A DNA stretch of 64,000 nucleotides from Oceanivirga miroungae (GTDB lineage Bacteria > Fusobacteriota > Fusobacteriia > Fusobacteriales > Leptotrichiaceae). The notes below the pieces were generated by a model. The model saw nothing but the letters and a program-made list of their open reading frames with translations. It searched no databases and was not told the origin of the DNA. Where the stretch lies: NCBI RefSeq assembly GCF_902505095.1, contig NZ_CABWIB010000001.1, forward strand, positions 820,688 through 884,687, read 5' to 3'. This document shows, piece after piece, positions 45,568-54,676 of the stretch. Position 1 is the first letter of the stretch; every line of letters starts with the position of its first letter. The translations under genes and the position numbers were made by a program.

Positions 45568-46355
45568 TTTTCTAATTCTCTCATTTTATATAAAAACACA
45601 GCTAATGAAACACTTACATTTAGTGAATTTACCTTATTTGATATTGGTATAATTAGCTTATTACTAATATCTAATAGCTCTTTACTAACTCCTCCACCTT
45701 CGTGTCCAAAGATATATGCATTTTTATTTTTTGTAAGCTTTGCCTGTCTATAATCCTTAGAATCACTTGCTAAGGCCGTTGCGTATATATTGTATCCATT
45801 TTCATTTAAGAAATTTATAATATTCTCTCTTTCTTCGTATATTATATTTAACTTAAATATAGAGCCCATAGAGGCTCTTACAGCTTTTGGATTATATACA
45901 TCAACAGAGCCTTTAGTTAGCACTAAATTTTCATAGTCTAACGCAACCATAGTTCTTATTATTGTTCCAATATTACCTGGATCTTGAATATCGTCTAGTA
46001 TTACTATATCACCTTTTATACTATCTATATTGCTTACTTCTTTTGAATATATGAATATAACTCCTTGACTATTCTCCTGAGTTGATATTTCATTAAATAA
46101 ATTATCTTTTAATACTACTATTTTATTATATTTATTTAAATCATATTTTTTCATATAATATTCATAAGAACTACTGGAAATTATAATTTTATTAAAGTTA
46201 TTTGATTCATAAAAAAACTTTTCGCCCTCTGCTATGAATATATTATTTTCATCTCTATATTTTTTTTTAGTTAATTTTTTCAATAATTTATATTTTTTAT
46301 TGTCTTTACTTTCAATAAAGTCAACATTACATGTCAAATCCAAGTTTTCTCCCAC
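45564..46355 (-). CDS. SpoU/TrmH family RNA 2'-O-ribose methyltransferase
   Basis: 263 residues. An N-terminal RNA-recognition domain (IFIAEGEKFFYES) is followed by the SPOUT knot: IQDPGNIGTIIRT (motif 1), AYIFGHEGGGVSKELL (motif 2) and NSLNVSVSLAVFLYKM (motif 3). SAM-dependent methylation of a ribose in rRNA or tRNA is the family reaction; the target nucleotide cannot be read from sequence. Its start lies inside the HIT gene (29-base overlap), a tight operon with rpiB. Confidence 0.92.
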   Translation of the reverse strand: MGENLDLTCNVDFIESKDNKKYKLLKKLTKKKYRDENNIFIAEGEKFFYESNNFNKIIISSSSYEYYMKKYDLNKYNKIVVLKDNLFNEISTQENSQGVIFIYSKEVSNIDSIKGDIVILDDIQDPGNIGTIIRTMVALDYENLVLTKGSVDVYNPKAVRASMGSIFKLNIIYEERENIINFLNENGYNIYATALASDSKDYRQAKLTKNKNAYIFGHEGGGVSKELLDISNKLIIPISNKVNSLNVSVSLAVFLYKMRELEN

Positions 46356-46671
46356 CTACTAAATGATAGTGAATGTGTTTAACACTTTGCCCACCATCTT
46401 CTCCTATATTTGTAACTACTCTATAACCACTTTTATCTATTTTAAACTCTTTAGCTAATTTAGCTATTACTAATTGAATTTTACCTAATAATTCTATGTC
46501 TTCTATAGACACCTTATCTAAACTTTCTATTTCTTTTTTTGGTATTATTATTATATGTACTGGTGCTATTGGACTTATATCATGAAAAGCCATTATTAAG
46601 TCATCTTCATACACTATATTAGCTGGAATTTCTTTATCAATTATTTTTTTAAATATTGTACTCATTAACAT
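46327..46671 (-). CDS. HIT family nucleotide hydrolase
   Basis: About 114 residues from the ATG at 46671 (GGAG upstream); the ATG two codons later is nearly as good. It shows CIFCKII-like start without cysteines (STIFKKIIDKEIPANIVYED), FHDISPIAPVHIIIIPK, and the histidine triad HIHYH in VKHIHYHLVGG. HINT-type enzymes hydrolyse adenosine phosphoramidates. It overlaps rpiB upstream and the RNA methyltransferase downstream, so all three are coupled. Confidence 0.93.
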   Translation of the reverse strand: MLMSTIFKKIIDKEIPANIVYEDDLIMAFHDISPIAPVHIIIIPKKEIESLDKVSIEDIELLGKIQLVIAKLAKEFKIDKSGYRVVTNIGEDGGQSVKHIHYHLVGGRKLGFDM

Positions 46672-47099
46672 CCACACTCCATCTTATCTACTCTTCTTTG
46701 ATGTCTACCACCTTCAAATTCTGTTTCTAAAAAGGCTTTTAATGTTGATTTTGCAACTTCAATCCCTAATACTCTAGCTCCAAATGCTATTACATTACTA
46801 TCATTATGAGCTCTTGTAATACTTCCCATATATTCGTTATAACAAAGTGCAGCTCTAATACCTGGTATTTTATTTGCTGTTATTGATATTCCAATACCTG
46901 TACCACAAATTAAAACACCATAATCTACTTCTTTATTTAAAATTGCATTACATACCATTTTTGCATAATCTGGATAATCAACTGAATCTAATGTATCAGT
47001 ACCAAAATTTACAACTTCTACTCCTAGTTCTTTCATATATTTTACTAATTCATTTTTATACTCTACTCCTGAGTGATCATTACCTATTGCTACTCTCAT
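46665..47099 (-). CDS. rpiB: Ribose-5-phosphate isomerase B
   Basis: 144 residues. RpiB/LacAB family: VAIGNDHSGVEYKNEL, the DYPDYAKMVCNAI stretch, the catalytic-cysteine loop ICGTGIGISITANK and ARAALCYNE-like segment with TRAHNDSNVIAFGAR. It interconverts ribulose- and ribose-5-phosphate, feeding Prs. It is the first gene of the rpiB-HIT-RNA methyltransferase operon and has a near-consensus promoter. Confidence 0.95.
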   Translation of the reverse strand: MRVAIGNDHSGVEYKNELVKYMKELGVEVVNFGTDTLDSVDYPDYAKMVCNAILNKEVDYGVLICGTGIGISITANKIPGIRAALCYNEYMGSITRAHNDSNVIAFGARVLGIEVAKSTLKAFLETEFEGGRHQRRVDKMECGC

Positions 47100-47127
47100 T
47101 GTTTTTTCTCCTTTTTTTTCTACATTT

Positions 47128-47156
47128 ATTATACAATTTTATTAAGTTAATTACAA
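47128..47156 (-). promoter_or_regulatory. Promoter of rpiB operon
   Basis: Minus strand TTGTAA, 17 bases, TATAAT, about 30 bases before the ATG. Confidence 0.7.
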
Positions 47157-47188
47157 ATAAAAAAATAATAGCTTTTACACTATTATTT
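47157..47188 (-). terminator. Terminator of the MATE gene
   Basis: AAATAATAG / CTATTATTT hairpin overlapping the last codons of the MATE gene, with a T-rich minus-strand tail. Confidence 0.65.
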
Positions 47189-48524
47189 GTTTTTTCTCTA
47201 TGAATTTATTCCATGATTTTATATACCATACATAACTTACAACACCTTTTAATAGCATGCTCATTGATATTATTATCCAAATTGCATTTAATCCAAATAT
47301 TGGAGCAAATATGAATACAAATGGTATTCTAAGACCTGTACCAACTGCACCTATTATTGTAGGTTCACTTACTCTACCCATACCATTAAATGCACCAGCT
47401 GTTATAATTTCAATACATTGGAATACCTGTGATAGTCCTATTATTCTTAAATAACTAACTCCGTATCTTATATATACTTCTTCTTCAAAGAATGTTGAGA
47501 ATAAAGGCCTAGCAAATATTACAAACACTGCTGTTATTAAAAGACCAAATACCGTCATCGAAATTAATGCTATCTTGTATGTTTCATTAACTCTATCATA
47601 CTTTTTAGCTCCATAATTTTGAGCTACATATGTTGATACCGCACTTGATACCCCCATAGAAATATTCCAAGATAAGGCTTCAAATTGAACTCCAAGTCTT
47701 TGAACACCTAGTGCATTTACATCTATTTTTGATATTTGTGTTGCAATTATTATACTTATTATTGTAAATAATGCTTGACTTATTCCTGCAGGTAAGCCTA
47801 TTCTTATTAAATTTATATACCTTTCCAAAGGATCTAATTTAAATATTTTCATATTTCTAAATTTAGATTTTGGTGTACGAATATATATTACTAACATTAT
47901 AAACGAGATAAATTGAGATATAATAGTTGCTAGGGCTGCACCTGATATACCAAAATGAAGTGGTCCTAAAAATATATAATCTAAAATAACATTTGTAAGT
48001 ATTCCTGTTGACGTGCATACAAATGGTATAAATGTATTACCATCTGCACTGATTATCGCTGATAATGTAAACATCATAAATAAAAATGGAAATCCAAGTG
48101 CTGATATTCTTAAAAATATTGAAGCCATTTTTAGTATATTTAAATCTGTTACCCCAACCATTTTTATTAAACCTTCTGTAAATATAGTAGCTACTAATAA
48201 ACAGAAAATCGAAGCTAAAAATGTTAATATTATACTTATTCTTGCATAACTTCTTGCATTTTTATATATCTTAGCACCTATACTTTGAGCAACTAAAATT
48301 TGTGCTCCATTTTTAGGAACGATTAAAAAAGCAGCAGAAAATACAATGAAAAAAGTAGCAGCTGCAGCGCTTGATACTGCGTTATCTCCTAAAAAGCTAC
48401 TTATAAATTTAATATCAGTTAAATTATATAAAATAGATATTAAAGATGTAAGTATAATAGGTAAAGACAATCTAAATAAATTTTTAGCAATTTTTCCTTC
48501 TATTATATCTATTTTTTTATTCAT
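47175..48524 (-). CDS. MATE family efflux transporter
   Basis: 449 residues, twelve hydrophobic segments in two similar halves, the standard MATE size. Family stretches: FRLSLPIILTSLISILYNLTD, FLIVPKNGAQILVAQSIGA, and in the second half RIGLPAGISQALFT and VSTYVAQNYGAKKYDRV. These are cation-coupled antiporters for drugs and cationic toxins; substrate here unknown. It appears to be a single-gene transcript between rpsO and rpiB. Confidence 0.92.
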   Translation of the reverse strand: MNKKIDIIEGKIAKNLFRLSLPIILTSLISILYNLTDIKFISSFLGDNAVSSAAAATFFIVFSAAFLIVPKNGAQILVAQSIGAKIYKNARSYARISIILTFLASIFCLLVATIFTEGLIKMVGVTDLNILKMASIFLRISALGFPFLFMMFTLSAIISADGNTFIPFVCTSTGILTNVILDYIFLGPLHFGISGAALATIISQFISFIMLVIYIRTPKSKFRNMKIFKLDPLERYINLIRIGLPAGISQALFTIISIIIATQISKIDVNALGVQRLGVQFEALSWNISMGVSSAVSTYVAQNYGAKKYDRVNETYKIALISMTVFGLLITAVFVIFARPLFSTFFEEEVYIRYGVSYLRIIGLSQVFQCIEIITAGAFNGMGRVSEPTIIGAVGTGLRIPFVFIFAPIFGLNAIWIIISMSMLLKGVVSYVWYIKSWNKFIEKKQIIV

Positions 48525-48543
48525 TAAATCCCCTTTTTATTAA

Positions 48544-48580
48544 ATAAAAAACTTTTATAAGCAAACACTTATAAAAGTTT
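48544..48580 (-). terminator. Terminator of rpsO
   Basis: AAACTTTTATAAG-CAAACA-CTTATAAAAGTTT with a T-run on the minus strand. Confidence 0.9.
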
Positions 48581-48585
48581 AGACT

Positions 48586-48843
48586 TTATTTTCTTAATCC
48601 TAATTTTTCAATTAAATCTCTATAATCATTAAGTCTTCTGTCCTTGATGTAGTTTAACATTCTTCTTCTTTTACCAACCATTTTTAATAGTCCTACTCTT
48701 GAATGTACATCTTTTGGATGAGTTTTTAAGTGTTCAGTTAAGTGATTAATCTTTTCTGTTAAGATTGCTATTTGCACTTCTGAAGACCCTGTATCTTGTG
48801 GGTTTTTCCCAAATAATTCAATAATTTCTTTTGCTGATTTCAT
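48586..48843 (-). CDS. rpsO: 30S ribosomal protein S15
   Basis: 85 residues, the usual length (89 in E. coli). It contains [27 protein letters not shown] (split) and [15 protein letters not shown], the 16S rRNA-contacting segments. It joins the central domain of the 30S subunit. AGGAGG lies before the ATG. S15 often represses its own mRNA through a leader structure; a hairpin at 48874-48897 is a candidate for that here. Confidence 0.97.
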   Translation of the reverse strand: MKSAKEIIELFGKNPQDTGSSEVQIAILTEKINHLTEHLKTHPKDVHSRVGLLKMVGKRRRMLNYIKDRRLNDYRDLIEKLGLRK

Positions 48844-48873
48844 GCCTTTTCCTCCTTATATTTATTTCACCTA

Positions 48874-48897
48874 AGAATATATCGGCTCATATATTCT
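48874..48897 (-). promoter_or_regulatory. Leader hairpin of rpsO mRNA
   Basis: Minus strand AGAATATAT-GAGCCG-ATATATTCT, a perfect nine-base stem with a six-base loop, 30 bases before the start codon. CTCA/TGAG pairing offers an alternative fold. Likely site of S15 autoregulation by analogy. Confidence 0.5.
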
Positions 48898-48915
48898 GAG
48901 AATGAATACTTAAGT

Positions 48916-48945
48916 ATAGTAGCACGTTTTAGGTAAAGATGTCAA
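48916..48945 (-). promoter_or_regulatory. Promoter of rpsO
   Basis: Minus strand TTGACA, 18 bases, TACTAT. Confidence 0.7.
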
Positions 48946-48987
48946 TAGTATATCGAAAACTATAATTTTCTTTGTTCCCTAATTGAT

Positions 48988-50139
48988 TTATTCCTTAAAC
49001 AATTTTAGTTTATCAAATACATTTTCAATAACAAGATTAAAGGCAGCTTTTTTCTCAATATTTTTGCCTAGTTTTGAGTATTCTATTTTAGCTATATCAT
49101 TTATATAGTTTTCCTTTATCCCTTTATTAAATCCATCTAAAAAAATATCACCAGAGTATGTAATATCACCAGCTATTATTATATTCTCTATATCTAAAAT
49201 ATTCAAAATATTCCCTACTACTTGTCCTACTTCAATAGATATATCACTAATAATTTTTTTTGCAATTTCACTTTTTTTTGAAATTTTTTCATATAGATCA
49301 TACATATTATTAATTTCTAATTTTTTGTTATACTTATCATATTCTTCTTCCAATTTTAGTAGAATTGAATTTTCTGAATACATAGAATTTATACAACCTC
49401 TTTTACCACACTCACAACTTTTATTATCTGTATTTACTGGCTTATAGTGTGCAATTTGACCAGAGTGCATATTTTTACCTACTAATATTTTATTATTTAT
49501 CATTATTGATGAGTATATTCCGTCATTAATGTATATATATAAAATATCTTTATATTTTTTTAATTGAGTGAAATGTATTTCAGCCTTTAAAATTGATCTT
49601 ACATTATTGTCTATAACTACCGGTATTTTATATCTGCTTTCAATAATTTCTACTAAATTTAAATTTTCCCATCTAAAATATGGATGATTTATTATTATTC
49701 CCTTTTTACTATCAACTATAGCATTTATACATATGCCTACTCCTATAATTTCAAAGTCTTTAACTTCTTCTAAAAAAAGAGTTAGTTCTTCTAACAAGAT
49801 ATTTACAATTGACATACTTTTTTTTAAGAAAAACTTTTTTAGTCTGGTTTTTAATAATTCACCCTTTATATTCCCTAAACTTATTTCAAAATAATCTTTT
49901 CCAAAATTAATACCTATTATTTTTTTATCTAGCTTATTTATAACTAGATACTGCTTCGGCCTTCCTTTTTTCTTTATTTCATTTACTAAAATTTCTGAAA
50001 CTATATTTTGTTCTTTCAATTTATTTACTATTTTACTAATAGCAGCTTTACTTATCCCTATATTTTTTGAAAGTTCTACCTGTGACATTTTACTGTTTTT
50101 CAAAATTAAATCTAAAACCTTATACTCATTATCACTCAT
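48988..50139 (-). CDS. ROK family transcriptional regulator
   Basis: About 383 residues from the ATG at 50139; an ATG four codons earlier directly abuts the purine-rich GGGG and so is less likely. N-terminal winged helix (residues about 10-65: SQVELSKNIGISKAAISKIVNKLKE), then a sugar-kinase-like ROK fold with GVGICINAIVD, IDNNVRSILKAE, and the zinc motif CECGKRGCINS. The ATP-phosphate motif of true kinases is weak, as is usual for ROK repressors of the XylR/NagC/Mlc group, which sense sugars. It is divergent from the alcohol dehydrogenase at 50451 and several ATTAACTA-type sites lie between them, so it probably controls that gene and itself. Confidence 0.88.
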   Translation of the reverse strand: MSDNEYKVLDLILKNSKMSQVELSKNIGISKAAISKIVNKLKEQNIVSEILVNEIKKKGRPKQYLVINKLDKKIIGINFGKDYFEISLGNIKGELLKTRLKKFFLKKSMSIVNILLEELTLFLEEVKDFEIIGVGICINAIVDSKKGIIINHPYFRWENLNLVEIIESRYKIPVVIDNNVRSILKAEIHFTQLKKYKDILYIYINDGIYSSIMINNKILVGKNMHSGQIAHYKPVNTDNKSCECGKRGCINSMYSENSILLKLEEEYDKYNKKLEINNMYDLYEKISKKSEIAKKIISDISIEVGQVVGNILNILDIENIIIAGDITYSGDIFLDGFNKGIKENYINDIAKIEYSKLGKNIEKKAAFNLVIENVFDKLKLFKE

Positions 50140-50222
50140 AATACCTATCATCCCCTTTTATACTAGTATACCTTAAATCTATAAATATTCAGCTAAATTT
50201 TATTTTTTTAATAAGTTATTTT

Positions 50223-50416
50223 ATTAACTAATCAAAAAAATAAGTGAAAAAATACGCTAAAATATAACTTAAGTTAAGAATTTCACTAAATCTTATGTGT
50301 TTGGGTATTAACTATTATAACTTAGTTAATAATTGTATATAAATAGCTCTAGGTGTGTGCCACTTGTTCAGCTATTGACATGATTTCAAAATATGGTAAA
50401 CTAAATTACAAACTAA
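50223..50416. promoter_or_regulatory. Cluster of ROK-type operator sites between regulator and dehydrogenase
   Basis: ATTAACTAAT at 50223-50232; ATTAACTA-N8-TAGTTAAT inverted repeat at 50307-50330; AAACTAA direct repeats at 50398-50404 and 50410-50416. TTAGTT/AACTAA words are typical of XylR-type ROK operators. The last pair overlaps the dehydrogenase -10 box. Nothing else is seen in 50152-50450 apart from the promoter. Confidence 0.55.
50375..50402 (+). promoter_or_regulatory. Promoter of the alcohol dehydrogenase gene
   Basis: TTGACA, 16 bases, TAAACT; an AAACTAA operator-like word overlaps the -10. Confidence 0.6.
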
Positions 50417-50450
50417 TTAAAGAAATTTTAAAAAGGAGGATTGAAATTTT

Positions 50451-51503
50451 ATGAAAATGAAAGCTCTAGTTTATCACGGAGAACATAATATTGCATTAGA
50501 AGAAGTTGAAAAACCAGTATTAAAAAGACCTGGAGATGCAATCGTAAAAATCACTAAAACTACAATTTGTGGAACGGATTTAGGAATTTACAAAGGTAAA
50601 AATCCTGAAGTAGCAGATGGTAGAATTTTAGGACATGAAGGAATAGGTATAGTAGAATCTGTTGGAGAAGGTGTAACAAACTTTAAACCAGGAGATAAGG
50701 TTCTAATTTCTTGTGTAACTCCATGTGGAACTTGTGATAACTGTAGAAAACAACTATATTCTCACTGTAGAGATGAAGAAGGTGGATGGAAATTTGGTTA
50801 TATGATAAACGGTACACAAGCTGAATATGTAAGAGTACCTTTTGCTGATAACAGTCTATATAAATATCCTGAAACAATATCTGACGAAGTAGCAGTTATG
50901 CTAAGTGATGCATTACCTACTGGACATGAAATAGGTGTGCAATATGGAAAAGTTAAAGTAGGAGATACTATAGCTATAGTTGGTGCTGGTCCAGTTGGAA
51001 TGGGAGTTTTACTAACATCTCAATTATACTCACCATCTAATATAATAGTTATAGATTTTGACAAAAACAGATTAGAATTAGCTAAAGAATTAGGTGCAAC
51101 TCACACAATAGTACCTTCTGAAAATTTAGTAGAAGATGTTAAAAAAATTGCTGGTCCAGACGGTGTAGATGTTGCTATAGAAGCAGTTGGAATGCCTGCA
51201 ACTTGGGATACTTGTCAAAAAATAGTTAAAGCTGGTGGAAACATAGCTGTAGTAGGAGTTCATGGTAAGAAAGTTGATTTTGATGTTCAAAACTTATGGA
51301 TAAAGAATTTAACTATAACTACTGGATTAGTAAATACTAATACTACACCATTATTAATAAATGGAGTTTCAACAGGAAAATTACCAGTTTCTAAATTAAT
51401 AACTCATAAATTTGATTTAAGCGACATAATGAATGCATACGATACATTCTTAAACGCTTCAGATACTAAAGCAATGAAGTTATTAATAGATGCAGAAAAA
51501 TAG
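50451..51503 (+). CDS. Zinc-dependent alcohol dehydrogenase
   Basis: 350 residues, MDR superfamily. Catalytic zinc ligands in TICGTDLG and LGHEGIGIV; the structural zinc lobe is intact as CGTCDNCRKQLYSHC. Cofactor loop GAGPVGMGVLLTSQ followed by IDFDKNRLELA, an acidic residue after the second strand that suggests NAD(H). Similar enzymes act on secondary alcohols, butanediol or formaldehyde; the substrate is not clear. Sugar-type ROK control would fit a fermentative or polyol role. GGAGG lies 11 bases before the ATG. Single-gene transcript. Confidence 0.9.
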   Translation: MKMKALVYHGEHNIALEEVEKPVLKRPGDAIVKITKTTICGTDLGIYKGKNPEVADGRILGHEGIGIVESVGEGVTNFKPGDKVLISCVTPCGTCDNCRKQLYSHCRDEEGGWKFGYMINGTQAEYVRVPFADNSLYKYPETISDEVAVMLSDALPTGHEIGVQYGKVKVGDTIAIVGAGPVGMGVLLTSQLYSPSNIIVIDFDKNRLELAKELGATHTIVPSENLVEDVKKIAGPDGVDVAIEAVGMPATWDTCQKIVKAGGNIAVVGVHGKKVDFDVQNLWIKNLTITTGLVNTNTTPLLINGVSTGKLPVSKLITHKFDLSDIMNAYDTFLNASDTKAMKLLIDAEK

Positions 51504-51519
51504 TTTATAATTTAAAAAA

Positions 51520-51550
51520 AGTATGTACTTTTATGTGCATATTTTTTTAT
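51520..51550 (+). terminator. Terminator of the alcohol dehydrogenase gene
   Basis: GTATGTAC and GTGCATAT arms around TTTTAT, followed by a T7 run. Confidence 0.65.
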
Positions 51551-51555
51551 ACAAA

Positions 51556-51594
51556 GAAAAAAGAACTACTCCTAATTTTATTAGAAATAGCTCC
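51556..51594 (-). terminator. Terminator of the adhE-EIIA operon
   Basis: Imperfect arms GAACTACTCCTAAT and ATTAGAAATAGCTC with a T6 run on the minus strand. Confidence 0.6.
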
Positions 51595-51602
51595 TTTATA
51601 TA

Positions 51603-52028
51603 TTATTTGTTTATAATTTCAACAATTTTTTTGACATCTTTGGATTTTTTTAATACATCTAGATATTCTTTGCGCATTATTTTTTTAGATACATTCATAA
51701 GCATATCAATGTGATAGTCAGCTTCATCATCTTTTGCAAGTATTGCAAATATTTCTTGAGCTTTTGCCTCATCAGACCATTTAATAGGTTTTTTTAATCT
51801 AATAAAGAATATACAACTTTCTAAAACATTTTCTGTTCTAACATGAGGTACTGCACATTCATTGTCTAAGTATGTTTCAAAAGATTTTTCTCTATCATAA
51901 AAATCTTCTATTAGTTTTGCTTCATTTGAAACTAATTTAAGTTCATATGCTTTTTTAGAAACTTTTTCAAATAAATGAAGCTTATCTTTAACATCTATAT
52001 CTAATATAATTAATTCTTCTCTTGTCAT
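51603..52028 (-). CDS. PTS EIIA domain protein (fructose/PtsN type)
   Basis: 141 residues, one PTS_EIIA type-2 domain. The phosphorylated histidine lies in CAVPHVRTENV, and IFFIRLKKPIKW and FAILAKDDEADYHIDML match the domain's later strands. No EIIB or EIIC is fused or adjacent; only adhE precedes it, at 2 bases. A lone EIIA co-transcribed with adhE suggests a regulatory phosphocarrier that links sugar flux to ethanol fermentation, or it serves a permease encoded elsewhere. Family is sure; role is inference. Confidence 0.85.
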   Translation of the reverse strand: MTREELIILDIDVKDKLHLFEKVSKKAYELKLVSNEAKLIEDFYDREKSFETYLDNECAVPHVRTENVLESCIFFIRLKKPIKWSDEAKAQEIFAILAKDDEADYHIDMLMNVSKKIMRKEYLDVLKKSKDVKKIVEIINK

Positions 52029-52030
52029 TT

Positions 52031-54655
52031 TTATTCTCCCTTTTTATTGAATTTTTTTTCATACTCATCTGCACCGTAGTAGCATTTTAAGTATATTTCT
52101 TTTAATTCTGATATTAATGGATATCTAGGGTTTGCTGGAGTACATTGATCGTCAAATGCTTCTAGAGCCATTTCATCAACTGCTGCTAAGAAGTCTTCTT
52201 CTTTAACTCCTGCTTCTCTAATTGTTTTTGGTACACCTATTCTTGCCTTTAATTCTTCTACTGTTTCACATAATTTTTCAATTTTTTCATCAACTGTGTT
52301 TCCACCTAGATTTAAGAAGTCAGCAATTTTAGCATATCTATTTCTTGCATCTGGATATTTATATTGTGGGAATACCCCCATTTTAAACGGTGCATCTGTA
52401 GCATTATATTTAATAACCTCTGTTAATAACATAGCATTACACATACCGTGAGCTAAATGGAATTGGTTTCCTAATTTGTGTGAAAGTGAGTGAACTATAC
52501 CTAGGAATGCATTTGAGAACGCAATACCTGCTATACATGATGCATTAGACATCTTTTCTTTAGCTTTTATAGCTTTTGGTCCTAATGCTACTGATTCTGG
52601 TAAGTAATCAAATACTATTTTCATTGCTTCTAATGAATAAGGTTTAGTATATTCAGTAGCCATTATTGAAACATATGATTCTATAGCATGTGTTAATACG
52701 TCCATACCAGATGCTACAGTTAATCCTTTAGGCATTGATAACATTAATTCTGGATCATTTATTGCCATATCAGGTGTTAATTCATAGTCAGCTAATGGAT
52801 ACTTAACACTTTGTTCACTTGTATCATCAGTTATAACAGAGAATGGTGTTACTTCTGAACCTGTACCAGCACTTGTTGCAACTGCTACAAAGTATGCTTT
52901 TTTACCCATTTTAGGGAATTTAACTATTCTCTTTCTAATATCCATGAATCTCATTGCTATGTCTTTAAATCTAATTTCTGGATGTTCATATAGAACCCAC
53001 ATAATTTTAGCAGCATCCATAGCACTTCCTCCACCAATAGCTATTATTAAATCTGGTTGATATTCTTGCATTGCACGAGCACCTGCTTGAGTTGCAGATA
53101 ATGTAGGATCTACTCCAACTTCACTGAATATTCTATAATCTATACCAACTTTTTCTAAAACTTGCGTAACATGATTTGCATAACCTAATTCAGCTAATGT
53201 TCTATCTGTAACTATCATTGCCTTTTTATATGAACCTTTTAGTTCTTCTAAGGCTTCTGGTAAACATCCAAATTTGAAATATATTTTTTCAGGCACTTTA
53301 AACCAAAGCATATTTTCCCTTCTTTCTGCTATTGTTTTAACATTTAATAAGTGTTTAACTCCTACGTTTTCTGAAACTGAGTTTCCTCCCCAAGATCCAC
53401 AACCTAGTGTTAATGAAGGTGCTAATTTAAAGTTAAATACATCTCCTATTGCTCCTAAAGCAGCTGGCATGTTTATTAAAGTTCTTCCTGTTTTCATTGC
53501 TTCTCCGAAAATATCTATTTTAGCTTTTTCAGATAAATCAATGTATAAACTTGAAGTATGTCCTAATCCTCCTAATTCAACTAAAGTTTTTGCTTTTTCT
53601 AATGAATCATTAAAGTCTTTTGATTTATACATAGCTAAAATTGGAGATAATTTTTCATGAGCTAATGGTTCACTAACATCTGTACTATCTATTTCAGCTA
53701 TAATAACTCTTTTATCTTTAGGTATTTCAAATCCAGCTATTTGAGCTATTTTATATGCACTTTGTCCAACTATATCTGCATTTATACTTGTAGTTCCTTC
53801 TTTAAATAGAACTTTTCTTATTTTATCTGTTTCTTCCGCATTTAATATATATGCACCTCTTTTTTGAAATTCTTCTTTAACTCTTTCATATATTCTTCTT
53901 GGAACTATTACAGATTGTTCTGAAGCACATATAACACCATTATCAAAAGATTTACTCATTAAAATGTAGTTTACTGTCATTTTAATATGCGCACTTTCAT
54001 CAATTATAACTGGAGTATTCCCTGATCCTACCCCAATTGCTGGTGTCCCACTTGAATAAGCACTTTTAACCATACCTGGACCACCTGTTGCTAATATTAA
54101 ATCAGATTCTGCCATCAATTCTCTTGATATATCTAAACTTGGTTCATCTATCCAACCAATTATATTTTCTGGAGCTCCATATTTTATAGCTTCTTCTAAA
54201 GCTATTTTTGCTGTATAAATTGTTGATTTTTTAGCTCTTGGGTGTGGTGATATTATTATCGCATTTCTAGTTTTTAATGCTAATAAGATTTTAAATGCAG
54301 CTGTTGATGTAGGGTTTGTTGTAGGTATAACTCCTGCTACTATCCCTATTGGTGTTGCTATTTTCTTAATTCCATATGCTCTATCATCTTCTAGTACACC
54401 ACAAGTCTTTTCATCTTTATATTTATTATAAATATATTCACTAGCAAAGTGGTTTTTTATAACCTTATCTTCTAAAACTCCCATACCTGTTTCTTCTACT
54501 GCTAACTTAGATAAAGTTATACGTTCGTTGTTAATTCTTTGCGCAACTTTTCTGAAAATTTTGTCTACTTGTTCTTGATTAAACTTAGAATACTCTTCTT
54601 GAGATTTTCTAACTTTTTTCATCAATTCGTTTAATGTTTTTATGTCTTTTACCAT
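52031..54655 (-). CDS. adhE: Bifunctional acetaldehyde-CoA/alcohol dehydrogenase
   Basis: 874 residues, standard AdhE length. N-terminal aldehyde dehydrogenase half (about 1-440) with NPTSTAAFKILLALKTRNAI, the catalytic cysteine in FDNGVICASEQS and LGCGSWGGN; C-terminal iron alcohol dehydrogenase half (about 450-874) with AIGGGSAMDAAKIMWVLYEHP, VATSAGTGSEVTPF, and iron ligands in HSLSHKLGNQFHLAHGMCNA. It reduces acetyl-CoA to ethanol, recycling two NADH, and forms spirosome filaments in other bacteria. It draws on the same acetyl-CoA pool as the complex at 408-5187. A strong promoter with TTTGTGAAA words suggests redox control. Confidence 0.97.
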   Translation of the reverse strand: MVKDIKTLNELMKKVRKSQEEYSKFNQEQVDKIFRKVAQRINNERITLSKLAVEETGMGVLEDKVIKNHFASEYIYNKYKDEKTCGVLEDDRAYGIKKIATPIGIVAGVIPTTNPTSTAAFKILLALKTRNAIIISPHPRAKKSTIYTAKIALEEAIKYGAPENIIGWIDEPSLDISRELMAESDLILATGGPGMVKSAYSSGTPAIGVGSGNTPVIIDESAHIKMTVNYILMSKSFDNGVICASEQSVIVPRRIYERVKEEFQKRGAYILNAEETDKIRKVLFKEGTTSINADIVGQSAYKIAQIAGFEIPKDKRVIIAEIDSTDVSEPLAHEKLSPILAMYKSKDFNDSLEKAKTLVELGGLGHTSSLYIDLSEKAKIDIFGEAMKTGRTLINMPAALGAIGDVFNFKLAPSLTLGCGSWGGNSVSENVGVKHLLNVKTIAERRENMLWFKVPEKIYFKFGCLPEALEELKGSYKKAMIVTDRTLAELGYANHVTQVLEKVGIDYRIFSEVGVDPTLSATQAGARAMQEYQPDLIIAIGGGSAMDAAKIMWVLYEHPEIRFKDIAMRFMDIRKRIVKFPKMGKKAYFVAVATSAGTGSEVTPFSVITDDTSEQSVKYPLADYELTPDMAINDPELMLSMPKGLTVASGMDVLTHAIESYVSIMATEYTKPYSLEAMKIVFDYLPESVALGPKAIKAKEKMSNASCIAGIAFSNAFLGIVHSLSHKLGNQFHLAHGMCNAMLLTEVIKYNATDAPFKMGVFPQYKYPDARNRYAKIADFLNLGGNTVDEKIEKLCETVEELKARIGVPKTIREAGVKEEDFLAAVDEMALEAFDDQCTPANPRYPLISELKEIYLKCYYGADEYEKKFNKKGE

Positions 54656-54676
54656 AACCTACTCCTTTGTGATTTA

